Below are positions 35,971 to 46,868 of a stretch of DNA of 64,000 nt, piece by piece. The notes beneath the pieces were generated by a model that did no database searches, was not told the origin of the DNA, and worked only from the letters and a program-made list of their open reading frames with translations. Position 1 is the stretch's first letter, and each line of letters begins with the position of its first letter. Both the position numbers and the translations under genes were made by a program. The DNA is taken from the NCBI RefSeq assembly GCF_000613925.1, contig NZ_BAJX01000004.1:62001-126000 (forward strand), given 5' to 3'. Source of the DNA: Prevotella histicola JCM 15637 = DNF00424. Lineage in GTDB: Bacteria > Bacteroidota > Bacteroidia > Bacteroidales > Bacteroidaceae.

Positions 35971-38562
35971 ATGAATCCAAGAAGCCTTTTTATGCTTATA
36001 GCGGTAAGCTTTAGCATGCTAACCACCGTCCAAGCACAGAATGAGAACTTCGATTTGGCTGGTCAACGGTCGGAAGTTCAGCTCGTAAACCCTGTTCCTG
36101 GGGAGAAAAGAGCCCATCAGGAGTTTGTTATTAACCCTACACCGCGTTATATGAGACTGACAGGTGAGGGGAGTGTAGATATAGGCAACGGCATCAAAGC
36201 TATTGTCCCGAAGGCTGATAGCTTGCATAATTATCTGGAAGACATGTACTTCCTGCCGATTCTCTGTAAGTGTTCAGATCTCTATTCGAAAGGTTTCCCG
36301 CTTGAAGCTACGTATGGAGAAGTACCCACAGAGCATGGTGTACAGAATGTTTCTGGTGCGTATAGTCTGAAGATCTCAAAGAGTGGCATTCAGATCATTG
36401 GTTATGATGATGCCGGAATCTTCTATGCTATCCAGACGTTAAGGCTGATTATGGATAATCCTGCTGCCAAAGATGGTAAGAGTCTGCCTTGTTTGGAAGT
36501 CGTGGATAGCCCCACATTCCCTTATCGTGGTGTTGTTGAAGGTTTCTATGGTACCCCATGGCCACACAAAGTTCGATTGTCTTTGATTGATTTCTATGGT
36601 AAGTACAAGCTTAATACCTATATATATGGTCCGAAAGACGACCCTTATCATAGTTCTCCCAACTGGCGATTACCTTATCCAGATGCTGAGAGAAAGAACA
36701 TAAAGGAGTTAGTTGAAGCTTGCAGAAAGAACCGTGTAGATTTTGTTTGGGCTATTCATCCGGGTAAAGATATCAAGTGGAACGAAGAGGATTACCAGAA
36801 TCTCGTACATAAATTTGAGCTTATGTATGCAGATGGAGTACGTTCGTTCGCTATATTCTTTGATGATATAGAAGGTGAAGGGACTAACCCTGAAAAGCAA
36901 GTTGAACTGTTGAACAGACTGACAGAGGAGTTTGTGAAACCTAAAGGTGATGTCTCTCCGCTTATTGTTTGTCCTACTGATTATTCAAAACTGTGGGCTA
37001 AAGCTGGTGAAGACGGACCTTTGAGTATCTATGGAAGGAAGCTCGACCCGTCTATTCGTGTCTTTTGGACAGGTGATGTCGTATGTAGTGACGTGACTAG
37101 AGCGACACTTGATTGGGTAAACAGCCGTATTAAACGTCCCGCTTTCTTCTGGTGGAACTATCCTGTGACCGACTATGTACGCAATCTTATGCTGCAAGGT
37201 CCGGTCTATGGCTTGGATACTTCGCTTACAAGTAAGGACATGTGTGGTTTCGTAAGTAACCCTATGGAGCATGGAGAAGCGTCAAAACTTGCACTTTACA
37301 GTGTAGCTGATTATTCCTGGAATGCTTCAGATTATAATCCTATTGACAGTTGGGAGCGTGGCTTAGAGGTTATGATGCCATGTATAAAGAGTGCCTATCG
37401 CACGTTTGCCATCCACTCTTCAGATACAGAAACGGGTTATCGCCGTGACGAATCATGGGAAACGGAGACCTTCCGTTTGGCAGATTACACACAGGAGAAG
37501 CGTGATAAGCTCTATAATGAGTTTGATAGTGTGGCTTTAGCACCAGCCGAAATAGAAGCTGGATGTACCGATTCACTGCTATTAGTAGAGCTACGTCCAT
37601 GGTTAAAGGAGTTTGGTAAGCTTGGCGTACGTGGTCAGAATGCCATTGATCTCATGGATCTTTATCGTGCAGGTGGTGATAAACGGTTCTGGAATGCTTA
37701 TGTAAAAAACTGTATGACGGCTGAAGACAGGAAGGAGTATGAAGCCCATAAGTCTGGAACTATGAAGCTACAACCTTTCTATGAGCAAGCTATGGCAGAC
37801 CTTGCCGATGCTTTTTATGAACGATTGACGGGTGAGAAGGCTTTCAGATTGCAGGCTATTGGTACCTATCCGAATGTAAGAACGACACAAACCAACATGA
37901 TGTTGGATGGTGATACTGCTACTTTCTATACTTCAGGGGTAAGTCAGAAGGTTGGAGATTGGGTCGGTGTGGCTCTTCCAGAGCTGACAATATTGCGTAA
38001 AGTACATATTCTTCAAGGGCGAAACTCAAAGGATGACACTGATTTCTTCGACCATGCAGCGTTAGAATACTCTGTTGATGGCAAGACATGGCAGCCACTT
38101 TTGGACGATTTGCGTAATCAGTATGACATACTATGGCGTGGAGACCCTGTTCAGGCACGTTACATCCGCCTGCGAAGACTTGATTCTGAACGCACGAACT
38201 GGGCATCTATCCGAGAGTTTTCAGTCTTCCCTGCGACTAAGAAGTCAGTCAATTATGCGAAAAACAGCAGTAATCCTGTTAATCTGGAAAAAGCTTTTGA
38301 CCACCAGTTGACAACGTTCTTCCATAGTCCAGGTGCTTTCTCGTTCGATGTTCCAAAGAAAACTATATCCTGTACCTTGCTCTTGTCCGTACCAGAAGGA
38401 GGCAGTGTGGTCCTGCGTCAATATGATAAGCATAACAATGTAAGGTCAGAAACAACTACTACTGATTCTTTCATTAATCTTAATATAGTGAAAGGAGTAA
38501 CTCATATTGGTGTGGTTGGTACGGCTGATGTTAATGAAATTATTCTGAAGGAGAAGCATTAA
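35971..38562 (+). CDS. Secreted GH84 beta-N-acetylglucosaminidase
   Basis: GH84 enzymes remove terminal N-acetylglucosamine from glycans. A signal peptide (MNPRSLFMLIAVSFSML, cleaved at VQAQ) leads to an N-terminal domain of about 125 residues, then the catalytic barrel: YRGVVEGFYGTPW at about 185 and FFDDIEGEG near residue 297 with the paired catalytic Asp. A helical region and an F5/8-type C domain (about 625-760, sugar binding) follow, then a beta-rich tail. A GTG at 35947 is in frame, but the ATG begins the signal peptide. It probably acts on host mucin or O-GlcNAc glycans. Confidence 0.92.
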   Translation: MNPRSLFMLIAVSFSMLTTVQAQNENFDLAGQRSEVQLVNPVPGEKRAHQEFVINPTPRYMRLTGEGSVDIGNGIKAIVPKADSLHNYLEDMYFLPILCKCSDLYSKGFPLEATYGEVPTEHGVQNVSGAYSLKISKSGIQIIGYDDAGIFYAIQTLRLIMDNPAAKDGKSLPCLEVVDSPTFPYRGVVEGFYGTPWPHKVRLSLIDFYGKYKLNTYIYGPKDDPYHSSPNWRLPYPDAERKNIKELVEACRKNRVDFVWAIHPGKDIKWNEEDYQNLVHKFELMYADGVRSFAIFFDDIEGEGTNPEKQVELLNRLTEEFVKPKGDVSPLIVCPTDYSKLWAKAGEDGPLSIYGRKLDPSIRVFWTGDVVCSDVTRATLDWVNSRIKRPAFFWWNYPVTDYVRNLMLQGPVYGLDTSLTSKDMCGFVSNPMEHGEASKLALYSVADYSWNASDYNPIDSWERGLEVMMPCIKSAYRTFAIHSSDTETGYRRDESWETETFRLADYTQEKRDKLYNEFDSVALAPAEIEAGCTDSLLLVELRPWLKEFGKLGVRGQNAIDLMDLYRAGGDKRFWNAYVKNCMTAEDRKEYEAHKSGTMKLQPFYEQAMADLADAFYERLTGEKAFRLQAIGTYPNVRTTQTNMMLDGDTATFYTSGVSQKVGDWVGVALPELTILRKVHILQGRNSKDDTDFFDHAALEYSVDGKTWQPLLDDLRNQYDILWRGDPVQARYIRLRRLDSERTNWASIREFSVFPATKKSVNYAKNSSNPVNLEKAFDHQLTTFFHSPGAFSFDVPKKTISCTLLLSVPEGGSVVLRQYDKHNNVRSETTTTDSFINLNIVKGVTHIGVVGTADVNEIILKEKH

Positions 38563-38646
38563 ACGGTCCTATCTCATAGCAGATAAATTCTATTGGGATA
38601 TGAATTCGAAACAAGGTAACGTACTCCTTTTGTAAGATAAATTCCT

Positions 38647-38872
38647 TGTTGGATTTTAAAAGGGCATCTTTTGCATTGTAAAAGGTGCCCTTTTGCGTTG
38701 CAAAAGATGCCCTTTTGATGTGTAAAAGACGCCCTTTTACATCGTAAAACATGCCCTTTTACAAACCCATTTGTAACTATTTGATTCTGTGTATGTTATA
38801 GAAGCGAAAAAAGACCCATTCCTTTCGTTTCATTCATCATTGTGTCTTTTTCTTTGTAAGATTGTTTTACTG
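38647..38872 (+). repeat. Composite 22-bp phased repeat element, copy E
   Basis: Five units (38647-38756) carry cores GGGCATC, GGTGCCC, GATGCCC, GACGCCC and CATGCCC; the first is the reverse complement of the third. TGTAAC (38772-38777), 17 bp, GTTATA (38795-38800), and a TGTAAG tail from 38855 follow. It lies 84 bp after the GH84 gene. From about 38880 to 39190 no gene is seen; a lone AAAAGATCATCTTTT at about 38940 resembles half a unit. Confidence 0.84.
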
Positions 38873-39191
38873 TCGGTTATCTCCGTACTTTTATTTTTCT
38901 CTTTCTTTCTTTTTACATTATGAGACTTTGTGTAATCTTCAAAAGATCATCTTTTATGAAGAACTTTTTTATAGTATTTGAATTCAGTTTTCATACCTAT
39001 TTATATAGTATAATAGTATAAGATAGAGCCAGATGTGTGTATCTTATCCCATGTGCTTTACCATAGATTCTGACCCAATAAGAATGTCAAAAAACGAGAT
39101 ATATTCCCTCTTTAATTGCATCCTCATTTATTAGGATAAGAAAAGCATCCTTATTTTAAGTCTAAATAACTGGACATTTTATTTAATTTAC

Positions 39192-39222
39192 TTTGGCAAA
39201 TCATTAAAATATAGTACATTTG
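39192..39222 (+). promoter_or_regulatory. Promoter of the sdhCAB operon
   Basis: TTTG (39192-39195) and TACATTTG (39215-39222) are 19 bp apart. A leader of about 140 bp follows before sdhC, with a perfect 16-bp palindrome TAGAATTATAATTCTA at 39325-39340. Confidence 0.72.
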
Positions 39223-39370
39223 CACCACATTCACCATGTAGAAATACCAACTTCTGGGTATTAACCTGAACGGAAACGAGGTACTCTATAAGCAAATTGT
39301 TGCTTTTAGTGAGTGTGAACTACGTAGAATTATAATTCTAACAGTTTAAATATTTAAAATCAAAACATTT

Positions 39371-40057
39371 ATGTGGTTAATCAATTCATCTATTGGTAGA
39401 AAGGTGATTATGTCTGTTACAGGCATGGCTCTGATTCTATTCATGACGTTCCACTGCTGTATGAACCTTGTTGCGCTCTTCTCTGGAAAGGCTTACAACA
39501 TGATTTGTGAGCTGTTAGGTGCCAACTGGTATGCTGTTTTGGCTACTGTAGGTCTTGGTGCTTTGGCAGTTTGTCACATTGTTTATGCATTCATTCTTAC
39601 TGCACAGAACCGTCGCGCACGTGGAAATGAGCGCTATGCGGTTACAGAAAAGCCTGCAAGTGTAGAGTGGGCAAGCCAGAACATGCTGGTACTTGGTATC
39701 ATCGTTCTGCTTGGTCTTGGTCTTCACTTCTTTAATTTCTGGTACAACATGATGTTTGCAGAGCTTACTGGCATCGCAGTGCCTCATCATCCAGCTGATG
39801 GTTTTGCTTACATTCAGGACACATTTGCTAATCCTGTATACGTAGTTCTCTACATTATCTGGATCTGTGCATTGTGGTTCCATCTCTCTCATGGGTTCTG
39901 GAGTGCTATGCAGACAGTAGGTATTAACGGTAAGGTGTGGTTCAACCGTTGGAAAACCATCGGTCTTGTTTACGTTACGCTGTTGATGCTTGGCTTCTTC
40001 GTAGTCGTTATTGCATTCGCATTCGGTTGTGCACCAAGCCTTCATTGTGCTGCATAA
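39371..40057 (+). CDS. sdhC: Succinate dehydrogenase/fumarate reductase cytochrome b subunit
   Basis: This 228-residue membrane subunit has five hydrophobic segments with His residues in position for two b haems (TFHCCMNLVALF, VCHIVYAF, LHFFNFWYNM, FHLSHGFWSA). It is of the Bacteroidetes/epsilon diheme type that does not need a separate SdhD. It anchors SdhAB and links them to menaquinol. In Bacteroidales anaerobes the complex mainly reduces fumarate. It heads the operon with sdhA and sdhB, with a 37-bp gap. Confidence 0.93.
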   Translation: MWLINSSIGRKVIMSVTGMALILFMTFHCCMNLVALFSGKAYNMICELLGANWYAVLATVGLGALAVCHIVYAFILTAQNRRARGNERYAVTEKPASVEWASQNMLVLGIIVLLGLGLHFFNFWYNMMFAELTGIAVPHHPADGFAYIQDTFANPVYVVLYIIWICALWFHLSHGFWSAMQTVGINGKVWFNRWKTIGLVYVTLLMLGFFVVVIAFAFGCAPSLHCAA

Positions 40058-40094
40058 GTAAGTATCTTAATTGAAAATTTAATTCAAAACAATC

Positions 40095-42076
40095 ATGACT
40101 AAGACATTAGATTCCAGAATACCAGAAGGACCAGTAGCTGAGAAATGGACCAATTATAAGGCTCATCAGCGCTTGGTTAACCCAAAGAATAAACTGAAAT
40201 TAGACGTTATCGTTGTCGGAACAGGTCTGGCTGGTGCCAGTGCTGCAGCATCTCTTGGTGAGATGGGCTTCAACGTTTTGAACTTCTGTATCCAAGATTC
40301 ACCACGTCGTGCACACTCTATTGCTGCACAGGGTGGTATCAATGCTGCCAAGAACTATCAGAATGACGGTGACTCTGTTTACCGTTTGTTCTATGATACA
40401 GTGAAGGGTGGCGACTATCGTGCACGTGAAGCAAACGTTTATCGTTTGGCAGAAGTGTCTAACGACATCATCGATCAGTGTGTAGCACAGGGCGTTCCAT
40501 TCGCTCGTGAGTATGGTGGTATGTTGGCAAACCGTTCCTTTGGTGGTGCACAGGTAAGCCGTACATTCTATGCTAAGGGACAAACTGGTCAGCAGTTGCT
40601 GCTTGGTGCTTACTCATCATTGAGTGCTCAGATCCAACTGGTAAGGTTAAGCTCTATACTCGTTATGAGATGGAGGATGTAGTTATCGTTGATGGCCATG
40701 CACGTGGTATCATTGCAAAGAACCTTGTGACTGGTAAATTGGAGCGTTTCACTGCAAATGCTGTTGTAATCGCTACTGGTGGATATGGCAATACTTACTT
40801 CCTTTCAACTAATGCAATGGGCTGTAACTGTACAGCTGCTGTTCAGTGCTATCGTAAGGGAGCATATATGGCAAACCCATCATACGTTCAGATTCACCCA
40901 ACTTGTATCCCTGTACATGGTGACAAGCAGTCAAAGCTGACGCTTATGTCAGAGTCTTTGCGTAATGATGGCCGTATCTGGGTTCCAAAGAAGCTCGAAG
41001 ATGCTAAAGCTTTACAAGCTGGAACAAAGAAAGGATCAGACATTCCAGAGGAAGATCGCGACTATTACTTGGAGCGTCGTTACCCTGCGTTCGGTAATCT
41101 TGTGCCTCGTGACGTTGCTTCACGTGCTGCTAAGGAGCGTTGTGATAAGGGATTCGGTGTTAATAACACTGGTTTGGCTGTGTTCTTGGACTTCTCTGAG
41201 TCTATCAACCGCCTCGGTCTTGACACTATTCTTCAGCGTTATGGTAACCTCTTTGATATGTATGAGGAGATCACTGACGTCAATCCAGGCGAAGTTGCTA
41301 ATGAGATTAATGGCGTGAAGTACTACAATCCAATGATGATCTTCCCTGCTATCCACTACACAATGGGTGGTATCTGGGTTGACTATGAGTTGATGACAAC
41401 TATTCCAGGTCTGTTCTCAATCGGTGAATGTAACTTCTCAGATCACGGAGCCAACCGTTTAGGTGCCTCAGCATTGATGCAGGGCTTGGCAGATGGTTAC
41501 TTTGTACTGCCTTATACGATTCAGAATTATCTCGCAGACCAGGCTCTTTGGGGCAAAGTTCCTACTGATCGTCCTGAATTTGATGAGGCTGAAAAGGCTG
41601 TTAATGCAGAGATTGATCGCTTGATGGGTATCCATGGTAAGCGTTCTGTTGACTCTATCCACAAGGAACTCGGCCATATTATGTGGGAATACGTAGGTAT
41701 GGGTCGTACTAAGGAAGGCCTTGAGGAAGGTTTGAAGCAGTTGAAGGCTCTTCGTGAGGAGTTCAATACCAACCTCTTTATCCCTGGTAAGAAGGAAGGA
41801 TTGAACATTGAGCTTGATAAAGCCATCCATCTTCGTGACTTCATCCTTATGGGTGAGCTTGTAGCTTACGATGCTCTGCACCGTGAAGAGAGCTGTGGTG
41901 GTCACTTCCGTGAGGAGCATCAGACTGAAGAAGGTGAGGCTAAGCGTGACGATGAGCACTTCTTCTATGTTGGCTGCTGGGAGTATCAGGGTGATGATAA
42001 CAAGACTCCAGAGCTTATCAAGGAGCCTCTTGAGTATGAGGCAATCAAGGTACAAACACGTAACTATAAGAATTAA
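40095..42076 (+). pseudogene. sdhA: Succinate dehydrogenase/fumarate reductase flavoprotein, frameshifted
   Basis: SdhA carries covalent FAD and the dicarboxylate site. The FAD motif [19 protein letters not shown] begins near residue 38, and [14 protein letters not shown] holds the flavin-linked His. The frame breaks near 40630-40637, inside the segment after [11 protein letters not shown]. The second frame carries on with the rest of the protein ([57 protein letters not shown]). A net loss of one base (or four) explains it. The product is about 660 residues. As both parts are fully conserved, a sequence error is plausible. Confidence 0.9.
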
Positions 42077-42081
42077 TAAAG

Positions 42082-42840
42082 ATGGCAAGAAATATATCAT
42101 TCACAATTAAGTATTGGAAGCAGAACGGTCCACAGGATCAGGGCCACTTCGATACACATGAGATGAAGAACATCCCAGACGATACCTCATTCCTTGAGAT
42201 GCTTGATATCCTCAATGAGGAACTCATTGAGGCTGGTGATGAGCCTTTCGTCTTCGATCATGACTGCCGCGAAGGTATCTGCGGTATGTGCTCACTCTAT
42301 ATCAATGGTACTCCACATGGTAAGACTGAGCGTGGTGCAACGACCTGTCAGCTTTACATGCGTCGTTTCAATGATGGTGATGTCATCACTGTTGAGCCAT
42401 GGCGTTCAGCTGGTTTCCCTGTTATCAAGGATTGTATGGTAGATCGTACAGCTTTCGATAAGATTATTCAGGCTGGTGGTTATACTACCATTCGTACTGG
42501 TCAGGCACAGGATGCAAATGCTATTCTTATCCCTAAGGATAATGCTGATGAGGCTATGGACTGTGCAACATGTATCGGTTGTGGTGCTTGTGTAGCAGCT
42601 TGTAAGAATGGTTCAGCTATGCTTTTCGTTTCATCTAAGGTGAGTCAGCTGGCTCTTCTGCCACAAGGTAGACCTGAAGCAGCCAAGCGTGCTAAGGCAA
42701 TGGTTGCAAAGATGGATGAAGTTGGCTTTGGTAACTGTACCAATACACGTGCTTGTGAGGCTGTATGTCCTAAGAATGAGAAGATCGCAAACATTGCTCG
42801 TTTGAACCGCGAGTTCATCAAAGCTAAGTTTGCTGACTAA
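42082..42840 (+). CDS. sdhB: Succinate dehydrogenase/fumarate reductase iron-sulfur subunit
   Basis: The 252-residue subunit carries the [2Fe-2S] site ([19 protein letters not shown], with a later CQLY), and the C-terminal ferredoxin-like part ([20 protein letters not shown], then [13 protein letters not shown]) for the other clusters. It passes electrons between the flavin and the haems. It begins 5 bp after the sdhA stop, so translation is coupled. A strong terminator follows at 42898. Confidence 0.95.
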   Translation: MARNISFTIKYWKQNGPQDQGHFDTHEMKNIPDDTSFLEMLDILNEELIEAGDEPFVFDHDCREGICGMCSLYINGTPHGKTERGATTCQLYMRRFNDGDVITVEPWRSAGFPVIKDCMVDRTAFDKIIQAGGYTTIRTGQAQDANAILIPKDNADEAMDCATCIGCGACVAACKNGSAMLFVSSKVSQLALLPQGRPEAAKRAKAMVAKMDEVGFGNCTNTRACEAVCPKNEKIANIARLNREFIKAKFAD

Positions 42841-42897
42841 GGTTTATGGTGTTGACAGTGGTCGTTGAGACTTCAGTCATGAACATGATATAATTTG

Positions 42898-42935
42898 AAA
42901 GTCCCGTGACTCCAAAGCGAGTCACGGGACTTTTT
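42898..42935 (+). terminator. Intrinsic terminator of sdhCAB
   Basis: A perfect 15-bp stem, AAAGTCCCGTGACTC (42898-42912) with its complement at 42919-42933, and a T run ending at 42935, lies 57 bp after sdhB. Confidence 0.9.
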
Positions 42936-42951
42936 GTAATAATAAATCATC

Positions 42952-43178
42952 ACTTGCAAAACAATAGGTGCTCTTTTGCATTCTAAAAGGTGCCCTTTTG
43001 CATGGTAAAAGATGCCCTTTTGCTGTGTAAAAGGGCACCTTTTGAAGCGTAAAAGACGCCCTTTTACTTTGCTGTTTATAACAGGTTGATTCCTTGTTAG
43101 TTACAAACTCACCTGAAAAGCATTTTCTATTGATTTTTGAATGATTATGGTTTGTCTTTTTGTAAAGATATTTTTAAA
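42952..43178 (+). repeat. Composite 22-bp phased repeat element, copy F
   Basis: Four clear units (42974-43061) have cores GGTGCCC, GATGCCC, GGGCACC and GACGCCC; the first and third are reverse complements. A worn unit precedes. TATAAC (43077-43082), 17 bp, GTTACA (43100-43105) and TGTAAAGATATTT from 43161 complete it. It lies between the convergent sdhCAB operon and TonB gene. Confidence 0.85.
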
Positions 43179-43188
43179 GATTAGAAAA

Positions 43189-45766
43189 CTATAATCTCAT
43201 TTGCAGGTGAATCATGATTTCTCTGTTGCGCAGGGGTAGGGTAGATGTGAAGGTGTTTATCCCTGTGTATTGCGTTGTGATATAAGATGTAGAGTTTAGC
43301 AGGTTTGTGACTGTTAATCCAGCCTCCCACACCTTGTTAATCTTGTAGTTTAGGTTTGCATCCAGCAGTCCACATGTGTGGTAATGACCGTCTGTAACCT
43401 CGTTTGTGAGGTTATAGAACTTAATCTTTAGCTCTGTATTCTTAGTCGGGAAGAGATAAAGAGCGGCATTGGTGATGTATGATGAAAGAACATCCGACCG
43501 GTGGATACTACTCCGTTCCCAGTAGTAGTTCGCTGTAATGGCAGCAGATAAGCGCAACCATGATAGCTTCTGGAAGCTTGTACTAAGCCCAGCCGTGGCA
43601 TGATGGGAGTGATTTTGAGCCATTTCTCCAGACTGTGCGATAAGGAAATCGGTCTTTTCATACGCCATATCTGCCTTTATCGATAATCCTATAGAGGTGA
43701 AAGTCTTGTCAATCATGGCATTCGTGCGTATGTTATGTCTATGGTTATTGCCTTTTATCCAATGCATTGTCGTCAATGAGTCATTATAGTCGAAGTTACT
43801 GAAAGCCTCTGCTTTGGTGTCCGAATAAGCTACGGAAAGATTGCCAAAGAGCATTGTTACAAGGTTGCGGTAGCGAAGGTGAAGTGCGGAATATAGTCGT
43901 GTAGACTTGTAGATATCATTCCCTGTCACCTGTATGGTTCTGTATCCTGTCCTCAGCGGGGACAAAGCATAGAAGCCGAGTGCGTTATCTCCTGTAGATA
44001 AGGATGCAGAAAGAGTTATATTTAACTTGTCGTTCACAGTCTGTCGGATGTTCAGGTTCGGTTCAAATGCCATGAAGCTGCGTGTTGCCAGCTTGCCATC
44101 GTTCTTAGCAAGACTAACTCTTGTCCATTCCATCGGCAGTTCTGCGCTTATATAACTTCTCCTTCCGTACGTCCATGTGTAGCCTGGTGTGGCTTTCATC
44201 TTGAATGTTCGGTGATGAATATCACTGCTATAGTTGTAAGTATTGTCCTTGTAATAAGCCTGTAATGACAGGTCTAAGTCATTTCCCAGTACGGGGATGG
44301 AGGTTGTAATGACGTTACGTGTCATCGCAGAGCGTGTGATGAACCGTTCGAAAGTATTGTATAAAGCCCGTGTATCAGATGCTGTTTCCAGCTCTTCTTT
44401 GCAGTCTGAATATCTGATAAGTGAACGAATCTGCAACAGACTTTGTCCTATTCGGAAGAAAGATGAAAGATAGTTTTTCACATATGACGGTCGAATGCGG
44501 TTTTGTTCCGTAATGTTTGTTCCGTTTGTTGTCATCTGACTGAAAGCCGACTGCGTCCAAGTGAATAGCTTAGCTCGTCGGAGAGGAATCTCTTTTGACT
44601 GTTTTCTTCATATTTCAGTGTAGGAATAAGTCTGAGTGTGTGTTGTTTCAACCATTCGGAGGTCTCTAAAGTCAATGGCGTCAGCCCCCCATAGTAGCTG
44701 CTTGTTGCGTGATTGTATTCTGCATGGTCCTCATATAGAAGTACATTGCTGCGTAATGTTGCGTCCTTCGATAGTGAAATGATCGTGTTTAGTCCCGTAC
44801 TGATCGACTTGTTATGCAGGTATCGTTCCTGAGGAAGCTCCTCTTGCGCTATGTCTCCTGACAAAACACCTTGTGGAAGAGGCTCAAAGGCATCCAGTTC
44901 ATAGACGTTGAGCCGCTCGTTAGTCTCGCTTGAGAGGTCTTTTCCCGTGTTGTTCATTTTGGCAGAGACGAGCATTTGCGAGTTTTTCATGATCTGTGTG
45001 AGGAACAACTGGTTGTCCCATACCTTCATTCTCGTGTCTATTCCGCCTTTTATCTCACCAAAGGGACGTGCCCAGTGACCCTTGTCGAGCTTGATGTTCA
45101 GTGCTGCCGACTCCGAGGGTTTGCGTTCTTGCAATAGTTTTATGGGCTGATGATCCTCCATAACCTCTACATCCCGTACCGCATTTACGGGCATGTTGCG
45201 TGTAGCTTGGGTGTAGTTGTCGCCCATCAAGTCCTGCCCTTCAATATAAAAACGGTTGATAGCACGCCCTTGATAAGACACACTTCCGTTCTCAGCAACC
45301 TTTATTCCCGGTAGTTTCTTCAGCACATCTTCCAGGTGCCTGTCACCCTTTTGCAGAAAGGAGCCGACGTTATACACCAGTGTGTCACCTTGTTTCCTTA
45401 TCGGCGGGAGCTTTACGATGACCTCTTTTAGCTGCACTTGTTTGGGTGCAAGAAGCACTATGATGGCTGATTGGCTTGCCCTTGTATGTTGTTGACACTT
45501 ATTTTACGTTTGCCGTAACCTATCAATGAGAAAGTCAAGATGTCCTCTTGCTGCGCAGAAAGACTGATATGCCCCTCTCTGTCAGCAACCTTGAAGCTCT
45601 GCAACTTACCCGTTGCGTTCATGACACGGCACATAGCGTCAGCCAACGGTTGGTAGGTAGCAGAGTCTCTGACCTCTATCGTCAGCTTCTTCATGGCTAT
45701 CTCGTTCTGTGAAAGGACAGAGATACACATGAAAGAAAGAAAAAACAAGAATAGAATCTTCCGCAA
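43189..45766 (-). pseudogene. TonB-dependent receptor-like protein with carboxypeptidase-regulatory domain, two frameshifts
   Basis: The first piece (45766-45458) has a signal peptide and a beta-sandwich CarboxypepD_reg-like domain. The second (to 44532) has a plug-like domain (KKLPGIKVAENGSVSYQGRAI, then FYIEGQDLMGD). The third (to 43189) is a beta-barrel. Both breaks (near 45465 and 44540) fit a net loss of one base. The whole would be about 859 residues. It is next to a GLPGLI gene, with which such barrels often pair. Because there are two breaks, real decay is more likely here than in the essential genes, but an error is possible. Confidence 0.78.
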
Positions 45767-45770
45767 GTTG

Positions 45771-46634
45771 TTATTCCAGTTCTATAGGATTATACGGCTT
45801 AGCGTTCACAGTTGCAGAGACATCTCCTGATACTGTAACTGTCCCATCACCTGTTAAGGCTTTCAATGGGTCATTACATGTGTTCTTATACATCTGTCGA
45901 ATGGCTTTTCTGGAACTCTTAATCACCTCGTTATTGTCATATATATAAATAGGTGCATAGCCCTTTACCTTCTGCAATCCAGTCAGAGTAAAGACGAAAT
46001 TGTCCTGTGTGTCCTGCACTTTAAAGATGAGTCCTGGTAGTCCATTGAACTTATATGGACCGTAAGGAAGCTCCATTTCGGGTGCGTACCATGCTATATA
46101 ATCACGTCCAAAGAGATGTGTCTTGGCCTTCTGACAGGTATATCCAGCAATGATACTGTCTCCTTCCATCAGTTCCCACTTAAGTTCTGGTATCGGTTCT
46201 TCGTACTGATACCTCTGAATTCCACCTGCCTTGCGTTGTATTATTTCGGTCCTTTGCTTTCTGTTTTGTAGGATAAGTTCCTTCAGTCCCATGCTTTTTA
46301 ATGCAGTAATCAGCTTTGGTCCAGAGGCAGTAGGAGTTGTTTCTCCCCTTGCAATAGATGCAGAAATGGAGTCAAAAGCCAACAATCCGTAGTCCGTAAA
46401 CAGGTTATATTGGTTGCCAACCCTTAGGATTGTGGTTGCAGTTCGCTTGACATTAGGGTACTTTGCATCTTTAGCATACTTGAATTCATAGGTAATCTGA
46501 TACTGAGCAGCTTCATATTGAACAGTTTTTGTAGTATCCCATTTACCTTTAAGTTGGGAAAAATCAATTGTTTGTGCTTGTGAAAATATAGCACAAAGTG
46601 ATAATAGTAATAATAAGATGGTACCCTTTCTCAT
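45771..46634 (-). CDS. GLPGLI family secreted protein
   Basis: This 287-residue protein has a signal peptide (MRKGTILLLLLSLCAIFSQAQ) and the family name motif, GLPGLIFKVQDTQDNF near residue 195, within a mostly beta fold. GLPGLI proteins are widespread in Bacteroidetes, of unknown role, and often sit next to a carboxypeptidase-regulatory outer-membrane barrel, as here. The barrel gene starts 4 bp past its stop, so the two form one operon. Confidence 0.9.
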   Translation of the reverse strand: MRKGTILLLLLSLCAIFSQAQTIDFSQLKGKWDTTKTVQYEAAQYQITYEFKYAKDAKYPNVKRTATTILRVGNQYNLFTDYGLLAFDSISASIARGETTPTASGPKLITALKSMGLKELILQNRKQRTEIIQRKAGGIQRYQYEEPIPELKWELMEGDSIIAGYTCQKAKTHLFGRDYIAWYAPEMELPYGPYKFNGLPGLIFKVQDTQDNFVFTLTGLQKVKGYAPIYIYDNNEVIKSSRKAIRQMYKNTCNDPLKALTGDGTVTVSGDVSATVNAKPYNPIELE

Positions 46635-46672
46635 AGTTGTTGTCTTTATTCTATAGGTTAGTTTCTACTTTG

Positions 46673-46703
46673 CAAAGATATGGAAAACTATCAGTAATGC
46701 AAA
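46673..46703 (-). promoter_or_regulatory. Promoter of the GLPGLI operon
   Basis: On the minus strand TTTG (46700-46703) and TATCTTTG (46673-46680) are 19 bp apart. They stand 38 bp before the GLPGLI start. Confidence 0.7.
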
Positions 46704-46819
46704 AAAAATATAACTTTTATGTCAATTAGTATTGTTATTTCGTTCTGTATCTTTTCCTTTTTGTTCGTGAATCGGCATATTAAACAACACATTTCCTGCC
46801 TTTTCTCGATTTTTTTTAC

Positions 46820-46827
46820 TAAATTTG
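46820..46827 (+). promoter_or_regulatory. Possible -7 box of the pseudokinase-like gene
   Basis: TAAATTTG lies 41 bp before the ATG. No TTTG is present at the right distance. Confidence 0.35.
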
Positions 46828-46868
46828 CTGCCTGACATAAGAAGTTTATTAAAACCTACTAAGTACTA

